Under the pieces are notes generated by a model. That model made no database searches and was not told the origin of the DNA. It was given only the letters and a program-made list of their open reading frames with translations. 64,000 bases of DNA from Psoroptes ovis (Eukaryota; Arthropoda; Arachnida; Sarcoptiformes; Psoroptidae), in NCBI GenBank assembly GCA_002943765.1, contig PQWQ01000018.1, positions 1,015,501 to 1,079,500 on the forward strand, read 5' to 3'. Within the stretch, counting starts at the first letter, position 1; every line of letters begins with the position of its first letter. Shown one piece after another: positions 1 to 13,961 of the stretch. Both the position numbers and the translations under genes were made by a program.

Positions 1-770
1 CATCAATTAAATTCAGTGAATTCAAATGAATTTCAAATGAAAAACCGCCGAAAAAATGTCTTCAACGAAGAAACGAACAAAATGTCAAAGAACTCGTCAT
101 CATTAATTGACAATAATAGTCAAGAAAAAATCCATATTTTTTTGTGACTTGTAAACCACCGCTCAACCCTTTATTGTGACTGACTGTTTTTCAATAATTA
201 TAAGCTGAAAAAATGAAGCTTTCTACAGCCGTACGATCCATAATTGATTATTTCAAAAAGGTATTTAAGATTTCCGTGAAATTTAATATCATTTCTTCTG
301 ACAAAACCATTTGTCATTGATTATTTTTTGTTTTTTGAAAACAAATTTTCAGCCTGAATTATTTAAATTTTGAATCACAATTCATCTTAGCTCACCACAC
401 TGATAAACAGGCAAACAATCGATCTGTGAATATGATAATTGTTGTTGATGGAATACAAAAGACAAAATAACGAAATGAATTATTGACAAAGAATCATTCT
501 GATTCATTCTGAGCCATGTTTATTTCTTATTTTTCCTGGTATGAAAGTGTAAATATGTGTGCAATAGGATTCGAAAATCTGGCTTTGAAATACACTTTTA
601 TTGATCAGCCAATCTAATAAGAATAATTTTCTCTCTTTGAATCAAACCAGAGTAATGCAATTTTCATTTCGAACAAAATTATTCCTTCTGATTGCATCTA
701 TGAATGTATAATCTTTGATTTTTTGAAACCTAGATTCGAATTTTGTGTCGGAAGGATTGAAATTCATTGA

Positions 771-789
771 TTTTTTTTTTTTTTTTTTT
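771..789. repeat. poly-T run of 19 bases
   Basis: An uninterrupted T run. Confidence 0.9.
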
Positions 790-1042
790 GAATCAATCAA
801 ATAATCGTTTGATTTCACTCAGTCCACAGACAAAAATGGCCATCAATCGGATTGCCAAATTACTTTTGAATCATTTGCCTTGGCAAAAACACTGTAAACA
901 ACAATAACAAAAAATGTCAATAAATTACAAGTATTTTTAATTGATTTCAATTGAAAAAACAGTGTGAATTTTCACAAAGAAAAACATTCACAGTAAAAAA
1001 TTTGAAAAAAATCCAAAAAAAAAATTTTCAAAAAAATTGAAC

Positions 1043-1658
1043 TGCGCTTGCGCAGAACTAAAATTTTGCTGTTGTAGCAAAAAAATAGCAAAACTGCTAT
1101 TACCTCAATTCATTTTGCTATTTTTTACAATTTTTCAAAATCTGCTAGCTACATTTTGGCTACACTATCATTTTTTAGAGAGAACATTGTTTTTGCATCT
1201 TTTTACTTTTTTACATTCGAAAATTTTTTACTTTTTTCTCATCAAATGCACACATGTGCACACACAAAATAGCTACACATGAAGCAGCTACACACGAAAA
1301 TAGCTACACACGAAAACAGCTACACACGAAAATAGCTACACACGAATTTGTTACATTATTTTTGCTACTATGCTTTTCTCATGTTTTCAAGTGTAGCAAT
1401 ATGTTTTAGCATACCACATTGGTCGCATATGTCGATTCGATCATTTTCGGCTGTTTTGTTCGAAGTGTATCATCAACATGACGATGATCATGATCATCAT
1501 CATATACACAAAATATCCATTCAATGTAGCATTCTGCTTCTTCTTCATCTTTCAAACATTTGATCTCTTGGTGATGATAAACACCGAAAAAAAAAAAAAC
1601 ATTTTATTCAAAGAGTTAAAATGAGAGAAAACAGTATATTCAGCACTGCGCATGCGCA
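1043..1658. promoter_or_regulatory. two NRF1/EWG-like GC palindromes in AT-rich DNA
   Basis: TGCGCTTGCGCA at 1043-1054 and TGCGCATGCGCA at 1647-1658 both match the NRF1 (Drosophila erect wing) consensus TGCGCNTGCGCA. Such sites usually mark promoters. CpG is rare around them, so two good matches 600 bp apart stand out. No gene was recognised next to them. They could belong to a promoter of a gene left of the window or to an unrecognised transcript. Confidence 0.35.
1271..1346. repeat. 16-bp tandem repeat, about 5 copies
   Basis: Units starting AGCTACACACGAAAAT begin at 1271, 1286, 1302, 1318 and 1334. The first is diverged and 15 bp long, and the last is partial. Every unit carries GCTACA, the half-site word enriched through the window. 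Confidence 0.9.
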
Positions 1659-1859
1659 CATTCAAAAAAAAAATGTAGCGAAATTTTTTTCAAAATTTTT
1701 TTCACTTTTTCATTTGCTGTCAGTTGTTTGTAGCAAAACAACAAAAATGCTACAACATATATTGTAGCCGTTTAGACATTTTTTCATTTTTTCAAAGTTG
1801 CTATCCCTTGTGTTTGATGTGTGTATGGTGTATGGTTATGTTTGATCTCTTCCCTGTTT

Positions 1860-1937
1860 CGTTGTCGATCTTATGAGGATATGAGGCTTTGAAAATTTGA
1901 AAAAATCATCTTAGTTTGAATTTTGTGATCGACAACG
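1860..1937. repeat. 11-bp perfect inverted repeat with 56-bp loop
   Basis: CGTTGTCGATC at 1860-1870 is the exact reverse complement of GATCGACAACG at 1927-1937. The following 150 bp are richer in GC than the surroundings and hold a smaller CTCGG/CCGAG stem near 2058-2077. This could be a structured RNA or a worn mobile element. No family was recognised. Confidence 0.5.
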
Positions 1938-2181
1938 ATAGTCAACTGTACCTTTTCGGCCTACCAATCGGCGGTAATAACTTCGGGTATTCGTCGTGTG
2001 TTAGTATCTTAGAATGAGTCTGGTGTCTATCAGTGTGTGCAGATGTGCATATGTGCTCTCGGTGCACACACGCCGAGAATGCAGATATTCAAACATGAAT
2101 TTGCCCGCATCATTTCAAAAATTCCCGGCAAAAATATATTCCCGACTGTCGAATAATTCACAAATGTTCAACGATGCATTA

Positions 2182-2263
2182 TTTTAACCGTGATGAAATG
2201 ACTGAATGAATGATTGAATGACAACGTTCAAAATGTTTTTTAACCGTGATGAAATGACTGAAT
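2182..2263. repeat. 26-bp direct repeat
   Basis: The same 26 bases, starting TTTTAACCGTGATGAAATG, occur at 2182-2207 and 2238-2263. Part of the sequence upstream is also alike, so this looks like a local duplication of about 56 bp. Confidence 0.85.
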
Positions 2264-4284
2264 TGAATAATACTGAGATGTATTTTTTTTTTTTTTTTTA
2301 CGAAGTGTATCCACAAAAGTGAAAATGTAGCCAAATTGTGTGTTGAATGTAGCCAAAATAATTTTTTGTTGAATAATTTTGTGAATAATTTTATTGAATG
2401 AATTCAATGAATTCAATGAATTCAATGAATGAATGAATAAAACAGATACATTTTAATTTTTGTTATTCAATTTTCAACAGAAAAAATAAAAATCAACAAT
2501 GATTTCCAATATGATTACGTCTTTATTTTTTGATTTTTTATTCAAATTTTGAATTTGTTTAAATATGTTCAAGTTTGAATTTGTATGAATTTGAAATTGT
2601 TTATAAATTTTATAAATAAACATTCAAACTTTACATTGAAATAACAAATAAAATACATTAAAAAATAATTCTTCCGTAATCAACACAATATGCAATGAAC
2701 AATCATTTGAAATATGTGCACAAGTTTTGACAGAATTATTGATGCTTTGTGTGTGAATAAACATGAATTCCATCGATCGACCATGATGTACACAATAATT
2801 ATTTTGAATATTTTTGAAATGAATTTCATAATGATTTAATTAACATTCATGAATTTTTTTTTAAATATTCCTTTCTAAGAATTCAGCGATTCAAATCAAC
2901 GATGAAGCAATTGTAATGATCGGTCATATTCAATCATTCATTCATGCAACAAAACAATTCAATTTTGATTCAAAAATCAATTCAATTGAATTTCGATTCA
3001 ATTAATTCAATCATCAAATCATCAATCAGTCACCATCAATCAATAGCCAATAATTATTCCAAATGGATATTTTCAAGAAAATTCATCTAAAAATACACAT
3101 CTTACAAGGTATGTGCCTGTTTGTTTTCATATTTTCTTGAATTATTCTTCGTATTTTGTCTTAATTTCTTAATTTCTCAAATATTTTAATACAAAACCGC
3201 CACACACACACAATAAACCAAACATACAAACCATACACACAAAATATAATTTGTAGCATTTTATACAAATAATGATACAAGAGTTTTGAGCTTTATTTAC
3301 AATTATTTTGCTACATTTTCAATATTTGTTATTGTTGCTAACTGACGATGTTTTGTTTATGATATTTTTCATGCCCAGAAAACAACACAAAAAAGCCCAC
3401 AAATTCTAATCAATCAATGTCAGAATATCGCAGGCAAATGTAATCTTTGCTTATTTTAGCTTGAAATTATGTAATGAATGTGTTTTGTTTTGTTTGTTTG
3501 TTTGTGTGTTGTGTTTACACAGAAATGAATGAGGAAAAGAAAACAAATTTGTTCATACATTAAGTGTATGAGTGTAAATATGAATATGCCAGAAACCACA
3601 ATATAAGATAACCACAAACGATCCGAATCTATCCACCACAATTCACCTTTGTGACTGATTAATTGATTGATTGATCGATGTTCAATCGATTTTTTATGTA
3701 TTATGGTGTTATTTGTTAGTTCAATCATATCCTTACAATGTGTGATAATCATTGATATTAGATTTGATTAAATTATTAATCAAACGTAATCAATCTAATA
3801 ATGCTATGTGTTTGAACATGGGTTGAATTTTGAATTTAGATTTGAATTTAAATTTTGAATTATTCATGGGTTATTTTGAGTTGAAATTTTTGAAAGTTTT
3901 GAAATTTTGAAAATTTTAAAGTTTCAAATTTTTCCTATCCAGTAAATTTCGCAACAAGTTTTACGAATCGATTCATTTTGATTACTTTCCCCCCCCCGCT
4001 TGCTTATTCATTCATTATTGCCCTGTGCTGATCATACAAAGATACTGTATCATTGCTGTGTGTAAAGCGCTTGTATCATTTTTACAGATACCAGAAAAAA
4101 TTGAGCATTAAGAGTGCGCCTGATATTGTTGTTGTTGAATTGATTTAAATTAATTGAAATTGATTCGAATTGATTTTAATTCAATTTAAAATGCATTTAA
4201 ATTGAATTAATTACAATCAATTTTGAAGAATATTTCGTAATCAATTAACCAATTTCATTCAATTTCAAATGAAAAATTAAAATA

Positions 4285-4366
4285 TTAGGTTGTCCCATAA
4301 GTTCTTGCCGTTTTTTAAATTTTTTTTTTTATTCAAAAAACGGCAAGAACTTATGGGACAATCCAA
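4285..4366. mobile_element. mariner-type MITE, copy 1
   Basis: This is a near-perfect 82-bp palindrome starting TTAGGTTGTCCCATAAG and ending in its complement (last arm slightly changed, ...ATCCAA). A TA flanks each side, as expected for Tc1/mariner insertion. It is subfamily A (CTTGCCGTTTTTTAAA). The terminal bases recall the human Hsmar1/MADE1 ends (TTAGGTTG...). There is no coding capacity. Confidence 0.88.
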
Positions 4367-7286
4367 TAATTGCGATGATAGGTATAGCCATTAGTCATTT
4401 GATCATGAAAATTTATGCACAAACCTATTCAAAACCCTTGAAAAACTGGTTATTTTATCAATTATTAATCAATCATTAAATTATAAATAGTTACTAATTA
4501 AATCATTATCGAAATCAAATCAATAAATCGCAATCAATTTGAATTGAGTGTGATTCATTTAAAAATAATGAAACCACTTTTGAAAGTTTTAAATAAGTAA
4601 TTAAAACATAAAAAAGCAAACACTTGATAATGTGTTTGATATATATATGATTGTAAATATATATTGGGAAATGAATTTAAATTTTCATATCATTCCATCA
4701 TTTCCATGATTATTTATTTGTGATGAAGATATTTCAATTCAATTTCGGATGATTACAGTTGAATTTTATTGATTCTAATAAATCAATTACAATCGTTTTG
4801 ATTGTCCAATGATAAATCTTAAGGAAATATTAAGACATTAACATTGAATTTTTTTGTATTTTTGAACATTTCTTTCCCTTCATTTCATTGATTTATTCGA
4901 TCATTCAATCATTTCAATCATCGCAATCATCGATTTTGCTATTTTTAAATCCAATCAAATTTAATTACATTTTTCTGTGGCCAATTCAATCGATCAACAC
5001 ATTCAAACAGATACACACAATACATGTGTATTGACAATCTTTATCGACTTTCGAATGGACAATCGATGATGTTTAATGGAATTTATGATTTATTTATGAC
5101 AAATGCTTGACATCTTAGATAATTGTTTTTCCACCATGTACTTGTATCAAATTGAATCGAATCAAATCATTATTAAATTGTAACTGTACAATCGTATTTG
5201 ATCGAGAAGCAAAATACAAGTAATTTACACATACAGATACAGTAACAAAAATACAAACACATTTGTAGCAATTATTACCTTTTGGATTGTTCGCAGTCGC
5301 ATGAACAGGGAAACAAATGTAGAGATACAGAGGCAAAAACCGATACATTTGTATCAAAAAATAGCCAGAAATAATGGCAACAAAAACAAACAAAATTTCA
5401 ACGATTCTTGTTGCTACCGTATCGATTCTGTCAATTTCTGTGTGTTGTGTTGATGTGTCGATTCATTGTGATGTGTCTGTGATGTTGCTGTGGCTGTATT
5501 TTGGCATCTTTGGTTCCGCTTTTTCACATTTCCATTTACTTATTTTGTTTGGCATTCATCCATTCAAAGAAGCACCGAAAAAAAGCAGCAACAAAAAAAG
5601 CAGCAAAAAAGCCAGAAAATAAGAAATAAAATGGAATCATCAGTTAATCTCTTGTTGCTTTCAATTTTATTCAATTTTGTTGTTGTTTGATTGCTACTGT
5701 TGCCATTTTGCCATTCATTCTTAATGGATGCAAATATTAAGATTTTAATTATTTCTTATTTCATTCGTGAATTTCCTAAAGAAAATTGATTCAAACAAAA
5801 GCATGAATGATTGTATTTGAATTTAATATATTGACATGTATGTTGTTTGTATTTGAATCAGTAAATATCGATAAAAATCCATATAAATGTATCAATATGT
5901 ATATTTGGATACAATATTGCCAGTAATCACCGTTCATTTGTTGATGATTGTTGATTTTTTCATGATTTCTGTTGATTTTCGATCGAGTTTTTTCGATTGA
6001 AATAATGGACGATTTTGCTGTCAATCTACTGTCAATTTTGGCTGCCAATTTTTCATACATTTATATACACATTTCATATATTCAATGTGTTACAATTATG
6101 AATATTTATGAAAATTGTTTCGAACAACAACAATTTTCGATGGAATTGAATAAATAAATGAATAATCATCATTGGCTAATGATTATTATAAAATAATTAA
6201 TCATAACAATAATAATGATTGAAATACATTGAATTACAATGAATCGAACAAGCTTACACACAGAAATATTAGAAAAAATTGATACTTTTTAAATAATTTT
6301 TGATGATAATGAATTCATGAATTGAAATAAAGCAAAAATTACACGAATTGTGGCTGTGAAATAACATAAATTTTGGGTGTATTCTGCTTATTATACTGAT
6401 GATGATGCTCATCATCGATATAATTAATGATATTGTATCGAAATCTTAGAAAATCAGAAAAAGAAAGATCAATCTTTGAACGAAACAAGTTTCGTTGAAA
6501 ATTGCCATTGTATCCACTCTTGATTGTATCCATTTTTTCAAAATTTTTTCCAGTGAATTCAAACACTTGAAACTTGAAAAAAAACTTTTTCAAAACTGAT
6601 AACATTGATAATAATGATGATTAATGATGAATGATGTTCAATGAAAAACAGCTGAAAATGATGATGATGTGATTATGCAATCACATCATTTTACTTGTGT
6701 AAAACTGTTAGCATTTTTCCACCAACAAAACACCATGTGAACATCATCATCTTAACCAGATGATCATCTTAGACATCATCATTTAATAATGATGATGAAT
6801 TGATGATAATGAAATATCATTGATATACATTGAGCTTGTTTCATTTCATTTTGATGAAATATGATTTATTAAGAAATGGCTGGTGATGTAACATTTCCCT
6901 GAATGACTCTGGTGTTGATGAATTTTGAATTGAAAAAGAAAAAAATTTTTGAAATTCACCTTTGATGAGTATTATCCCTTGATAGGGTAATGATTACTTT
7001 CAATGAATTAATGATCAACCTCGTATGACACCCATGACATATGATTACAACGGAATTTTTTGAAGAAATTTTCAATGATTGAAAGTGATGATTAATTATG
7101 TAATTATTCGGTAATCGGTGTTGAAACATGAAATTGTAGATGAATGAAAGGGTTAAATTGATTAATTATTAATTTTCCTGAAAAGTTTTTCCGAGCAAAA
7201 ATTATGTTTCACTAATAATATCGAATAATTATAATGTGGTTTTTCAAATGCAATTCAAGGTTATTAAATTGACCAGAAAACCAGTA

Positions 7287-7368
7287 ATTGGTTGTCCACA
7301 AAGTTTGCCTGTGATTTTCAATGCAATTCAATGCTAAAAATCCGCCAAAACTTTCTGGGCAACCCAAA
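7287..7368. mobile_element. mariner-type MITE, copy 2 (diverged)
   Basis: The ends ATTGGTTGTCC and GGGCAACCCAA are changed from the family ends. The middle (GATTTTCAATG...) resembles subfamily B. TA precedes the left end. This is probably an old copy. Confidence 0.7.
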
Positions 7369-8826
7369 AATATCAGTGATATTAAGTGAATTGAAAGTTA
7401 TACAGCATCGAATCGTGCTAATATTACCACCATCAAGTAATAATGATCGATTATGACATTTTAATAAAATTTTCAAGTTGGCGAATTTCATTTTATATTT
7501 ACATTCCATTTGGCTTGTTCAAATTAGGTTCGAAAATTGGCCAGCTTTTATTCTCGATTATTTGTGCATTTTACTCGATTTTGACAGGTTCAAAATTTAT
7601 TATTATTCTTGTATTATTGATTCGAAATATTCATAAAAATCACTAAATTAAAAACCCGTAGGTGTCGATATAAATAATGTTTGGCTTTTTCCATTTTTCC
7701 ATTTTCCATTTTTAAATGTGAAATGAATGCGAACTAAACTACATAAAATAAACATTATTATCGAACAAACAAGCGAATATGAACCCCAGTAAATTCACCT
7801 GTAATTTCATAACTTGAATTCCTTTCGGTTGTTTCCAAGAAGCAAATGAACGAACTAAAAATTCCTGTACAAATTTTCATTAATTTGTTCGTCTAAATCG
7901 TTACGAACAAATCGGCAAACACGAACACGTAGAATTGAATTGAATTAATGCCTTTTTCGACCCCATAAGAGAAAAAAAATCAATTAAATCAATACAAAAC
8001 CAACCACCACCACCACTGGTTAAATATGTATGTGTACGCGGAAACCTTTTCATCAATTAAAATCAATGAAAATTGATTTATCGATTTTCTGTGTATTCTC
8101 TATGTTAAATAATTGATTGATTATGATGAAATCTTACAAATTGAGATCTTACAAGTAATTGAATGGCAGAATATCAAAAGAAATCATGATTATTTCCTTG
8201 GTTTTGATGGCTATGGCTTCTTCAATGCACACAAATGCTCATATATCGCACGAACACTCATGTATCACATGAATATTCATATTTCTCTGGTCGTAGAATT
8301 AATTTGATTTAGTTATTTGATTTGAACGGCTGCTGTTGTTGTTGTTTTGCAGACCTAATATAGCATTATTAATCATAAACAAATTAACGAATTTTGGCTC
8401 GTAAGATTTTAAGATTGTAATTTTCAAATTTTGATACAATTTTCATCAATTTGTATTAAGTGTTTTTGTATGTTTCAGCTCAGTATTTTAATGCTTAATG
8501 ATTATGTTTGTATCAATATTTTCTTTCCGAATTTCAAATCGACCAAACAAAATTTAGATACAAAATATATTAATTGATTGTTCACTGTTCGATGTTAAAT
8601 GCATAAATATCGATTTTGATACATTTGAAATGAAAAATGATCAAATGAAATGAAGCATTTCGCTTGAAATCTGTCTAACTTTCTATGGTTTGTCGATAGA
8701 AAGAGAGATGAGATCAGCTCAAGCATATTTTATAAGGCTTTCTCAGGCTTAATTAGAATTTGTATCTTCTTTGATTTGAAATGCAAAAATATTGAAATCT
8801 TAAAATAATTAACTTATAATATTAAT

Positions 8827-8840
8827 AAGGGTTAACCCTT
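8827..8840. repeat. perfect palindrome AAGGGTTAACCCTT
   Basis: A 14-bp perfect palindrome. It has TTAA between AAGGG and CCCTT, the same bases that end the piggyBac-type element at 21.85 kb. It could be a junction of two such elements, a site worn from one, or chance. Confidence 0.4.
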
Positions 8841-9864
8841 TGATCTTTGAATAAATCTACAATGAAACAATCGAATTTTTGTTTAATTGAAAATTGAAAG
8901 AAAATGATTCAAAGGATTGAATAAATTGAAAATTATCAGATTCAATTATTGATTATTGATAATCATGATAATTATCAGTATCTCAGTGTATTTTGATTCA
9001 AATTTCGTTATTTCATGCATGTTCCAAAAGCGATTGACCTTTGATTTTACAAAATTGATTCGTGTATTTCATAATCAAAATAATTATTTGAAATAATAAT
9101 CATGAAATAGCGAAATAACAATAATCAATTAACAATAAATCGATCGCCAAAAATGAAAATCAATCAAAGAAGAATATTAATGATTCTTTGTTTAATCTTA
9201 GACATATTATTGATCATAGACTTTGAAATAATCGAAAATATCAATAAATAGAAACAATGAAAACATTAACCATTTGATTGATTGATTGATTGACTGATGA
9301 ATGAATGATAAATGAATGATAAATTGATTTCTGAATTGATTGAAAGAATAGATTAAATGAATGAATTGAATAGATTGATTTGAATAAATTGATTTAAATC
9401 ATAAACAAATCATCAAACAAATGATTATCATTTGTCAATATTCAATTTGCAATTTGGTTTTCGAATTCAGTTGCAATCAAATAACAAATACAAGAAGCGA
9501 TTACAACAAGATAATTGGATCATTTCATTTATTCATTTTTTCAATTCAATTCATTTCAATGATAATTCTCATAACAATTATCATCATCATCATCATCATC
9601 AACATCGTCGGCAATAATCATTTATTTAATCACCCTAAAAATGATAATAATTCTTGTGATTTTGCTTTGAATTTGAAAGCTTTGCTTTGAATTCAAGCTA
9701 GTAGTATCATTTACAAATGCATATAAATGACAGGTCTTTACCTGTTTGAAATGAAAAGGTACATTTCTCAGAATGATTATTCGTATAGTTATATATTCAA
9801 TGTTGAAAGGTTGAAGGTTGATGATGATGATTTGGATGATGGAGATCGTAATAATGATAATGAT

Positions 9865-9888
9865 AATGATGATGATGATGATGATGAT
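9865..9888. repeat. (GAT)n microsatellite
   Basis: GAT units after a run of imperfect GATAAT units. A (CAT)n tract lies nearby at 9579-9600. Confidence 0.85.
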
Positions 9889-10909
9889 AAGCATAATGTT
9901 TATCATTTTTGAGATTTTTCCAGGCATTTTTTTCGAAACATTTTTCATCCATTCATTTAGCTCAATTCAAATCGTTTTATTCATAATTGTGTGATGAATA
10001 AATGAATAAATCCAGACAAATTTAAATTTTCATTTAGTCGGTATTCATACGTTCATTTAGCAAGTTAATTGTTGTATATTGTTCAAAAACATTTAATACA
10101 TTTAACCCCAGACTAAGCTGAAAGAGAAAACAAATACATTGTTGAATTCTATAGCCTTAAATGGCTGTTGATTGATTGACTGGTTGACTTATTGATTGAT
10201 CTGCTATCAATCCCATTGATTCAAAGCACCTGGAAAATTTTGAAAAAAACCAAACATTCAAAGCCTTTTAGTTTATTTGGTCAGGCCGAATCGGCCAAAT
10301 TGTGACCATATATCACTCCTTTGAATCCTTGAACCTGTTCGATCCCTTGAATTTTTCAAAAATAAAGATGTTTCTTCATAAACAAAAATGATTTGATGAA
10401 TTACAATATCTTCGATCATTTATCTGTGCATCATCCATACATTATTCATCAATATTCCACGCAAAAATCTACAAAAATCATGTGGTCACATTCAGCATAA
10501 TGAACACACATTCTTCAGTATCTCCAACTCACAATATTCAACTCAAGGGTTGAAATGGTTGATTGAAATGTCCACTCTTTTGCTTCTGATGATTATCTCG
10601 TTGAAAAGTTTGAAAAATTTGAAAAATTGTCAAAAGCAGAGACGAAGAAGAGTGAAGAGAAAAAGTGTTGGACGATCAAATGACTGAGTGGCTGAAATAT
10701 TTTGAAAAATGTATCCAAAGTTGAATGAAGCCTGGAAGAAAATGCTACAATTTCTCGAAGCAAATGTACAGCGAATGTATTTCTTTTTCTTCGTTCATTC
10801 GTTCATCATTCATTTATCATGTCGAAATTCTTGGAATTTTGCTCGTTCGTTTTTCATTTTGAACCCGAAAATTGTTTGATTTCGTTGGAAAATTTTCTTT
10901 CGATTTTTA

Positions 10910-10990
10910 ATAGGTTGTCCGAAAAGTTCATCGAGCTTAATCGTGTAGAGTTACTCATGAAAATTGGCCAGAACTTTCCGGACAACTTGA
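10910..10990. mobile_element. mariner-type MITE, copy 3
   Basis: An 81-bp subfamily B copy: AGGTTGTCCGAAAAGTTCAT at the left, then TTAATCGTGTAGAGTTACTCAT in two parts in the middle, and CCAGAACTTTCCGGACAAC at the right. TA lies on both sides. Confidence 0.85.
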
Positions 10991-13178
10991 TATTTTACAT
11001 AAAGTTTTATTGCATTTTTTACATTTGATTTTTTTTTTGGGCTTGATTTCGTTTGCTTTGATTCAATTTGAATTTATTTCAGTTTCTTCTTCAAATAATT
11101 CAAGTAATTCAAATTGAAATAATTCAATTCAGTTCAGTGACACATGTTCATCCACATTTTTTATTTTGAATTTTATTTATTTTCAAAATTTATCTTCGAG
11201 AAAATAAATAAATAAATAAATTTTCAAATTAAAAATTTGAAAAAGAATTTTAAAACTTTCTAAAAAAATGTTTGAAAGTTTTAAAATGTTCAAAGATATA
11301 TTTTAAAATTTGAAAATTTTGAAAATATTTATCAATTTCTCCACCTTGATTAATTGATGGCCGATTAATCAGTGATCATTCGTGTTGGTATTTGCTGCTG
11401 CAGCAGAGAAATGAATGAGAGGAATAAAGTTCTTTGATGATCATTTGAAAAATGAAATGACCAAATGAAGCTCATCACTAATCAAGCTTTAATCAAGCTT
11501 GGTCAGATCTTTTTTGCGAAAAAACCAATAGATCATCTGAATCGAATCAGATTATTGAATCCGAATGATCTTCATTCATTAAATCATTGATGTCATAGCT
11601 TTTAAATTGAATTTCATCGATTTTAAATTGAATTTTTCGGTCATAATTCATTCAGGTTTTTGCTTTGAAATTCTTAGAAATTCTTACGAATTCTTTCTTA
11701 CAAAATTGAAACGATACAGTTTGTAGCAAATCAATGTGTATTTACTATTTCTTGGATTGAAATTTTCGTGAATTTTGAATTGATTGATTTGATAATGGCG
11801 ATTCGTAGAATATTTACATTTGAAAAATAAGAATAAGAAGAAAAATTGAATAATTTCAATGGAAATCAATTTGAGATTTATTCATTTCATTTTCTTAAGA
11901 AAACCAAAAAATTTTCTTGGAAAATTTTGACAGATTTTTGTGTCATTATCAGTGCTATCATTGCACAGGTGTGTGCCTTAGCCAGTGTTTGTATGGATGC
12001 GTGTGCTCATGTGTTTGTGGCTTGACATCTTGACGATCGTCGAAGGAAAGGCAAGCATTTTTCCCCTGTTTCTTAATTATGATTGATTGAAAATTAATCT
12101 GATTTACTTTGAATTCAATTCAATTCAATTCATTGGCTGAATGATTGATTGAATTTTTTTTTTTAAATTTTTCAAGAATTTTCAAGTTTTTTTCATTTTG
12201 ATTTGTGATTTTGTTATTTTTCTGTGATTTCTTTTGATTTGTTACAATATCAAATGTGTTGGTTTGATGTTTTTCTGTTGAAAAAAAAAATTTTTGGTTT
12301 TTGTAAAGCAAAAACCAGTTGTGATTTACGATATTTTATTTGTGTATTTTTTCGAGTGTACATTTTCAGTGTTATTTTCAAAGATTATAACCCTTTGAAT
12401 ACTCAAAATACTGGAAAAAATCAGAGTGGAATTCTAAGGGCGTCGTTTTTCCTAAAATTTTCAATGTTTGAAATTTATTTCTTTCAAATTTTTGAATAAA
12501 TGCATTGAACTAATGTACGAATCGATGCGCACATCAATAAACCTCTGAAAGTTTTTTTTTTGCCAAGATTGAATCAAATTGAACGATAATGAAAAATGTA
12601 ACATTAATCAAGCACATTTGAATCATTGGCCAATGCTTTTATTTGTTTATTTTTCTTTTTCAAATGGCTCTAAAGGCTACAATCAATTAAATTTTGATCA
12701 TATTTCATTTGAAAAAAAATTGACCATCTTATGCAATGAGATTTGAAATTATTTTCATTTCTTTGATTTGATTTATTTTCATACATATCTTCTATTGATA
12801 TTCATTCATATATTCACAAATCTTGACCAGCAAAAGCAAAGCTTTTGGCCACGAAAAAAATCATAATACGAAATGATAAATGTCATCTCTCATTTGGTTG
12901 ACAGATTTCATTCATTGAATTTCATTGCTATGGATCATCATACAAATAATTTGCTTGATCAAATAGCTTGATTCTGTTTGTGATTGTTTCGGACAAAAAA
13001 AAATGACCAATCATTTTTCATTAGTTTCAAAATGATTAGCCATAGCCATTGACTAATTGAATAATAAATCCAATTTAAAACAAAAATATTAAACAAAAAT
13101 ACAAAATTTCAAATTACTTTGGCTGCTGCTGCTGCTTGTTACCAAGATGAAATATTACATTTTTCGAGTAATATATGC

Positions 13179-13196
13179 GTGTGTGTGTGTGTGTGT
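13179..13196. repeat. (GT)n microsatellite
   Basis: Nine GT units. Confidence 0.9.
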
Positions 13197-13548
13197 ACAT
13201 TATTGTTACATTAATTATTGGGTCATTTATTTTTTCGTCAATTGACTAAATGAATGAATAAATGAATAAATGAATGACATGATTTATTCAAATTGATGGT
13301 GAAGAAATCTATTCTGGTGCCATAATACACCACTGATACACCAGCAAAATGCACATTTCAAATTGGTGAAATTATTTTCGAAATAAATTTGAAATAATCA
13401 CCGAGTCGAAATTTGCATAATTCGAGCAAATACAAAGCAACAATATCAAATTGTAAAATAGATACAATAACAATATTTATATTTATATGTTCAAAATAAA
13501 TAAATAAATTGAAATTTTTATTTTTTTCCAGACAATAATAGATTATTA

Positions 13549-13577
13549 TAATAATAATAATTATTATTATTATTATT
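13549..13577. repeat. (TAA)n/(TTA)n palindromic microsatellite
   Basis: ATAATAATAATAA is followed directly by TTATTATTATTAT, giving a cruciform-prone palindrome. Confidence 0.85.
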
Positions 13578-13910
13578 GTTTATCTTCATCATTTATTTTA
13601 TTTCAAATCATTGTTATTATTTTGATTATTATTATTATTACGTTTGAATTTGAATTTTTATATTGTCTGGCTATCATCATTATTGCTATTGTTATTGCTA
13701 TTATTATTATTATGGTGATTTTTGCTTTATTATTATTATTATTTGATTCATCCAACATTTGTACATTGTTTTCTGGTGTATTTCTGTATGTTTTTGTATG
13801 TATTTTTGTATATTGTTTTCTGGTGTAATAATGATTGATAAATCCAAGCAATAATAACACTGGTGATACTGATACTGGTGATGGTGATTATCTCATTTTG
13901 CAAATATTGT

Positions 13911-13930
13911 AATTGTTATTATTGTTATTA

Positions 13931-13961
<31 letters not shown>
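13911..13961. repeat. (GTTATT)n and (ATT)n microsatellite
   Basis: Imperfect GTTATT units pass into about eight pure ATT units. Confidence 0.85.

Larger units (their letters stand above)
1..4284. other. gene-poor stretch with promoter-like words
   Basis: Open frames are short (under 100 codons) and made of low-complexity or hydrophobic AT-rich translation, without domains. The block between 1.03 and 2.1 kb stands out with two NRF1-like sites, a half-site tandem array and an inverted repeat. I see no exon I can defend. Confidence 0.6.

Noticed and set aside
9421..9948. Overlapping open frames rich in Ile or Asp
   Set aside because: They arise from ATC/GAT microsatellites. There is no start context, domain or splice support.
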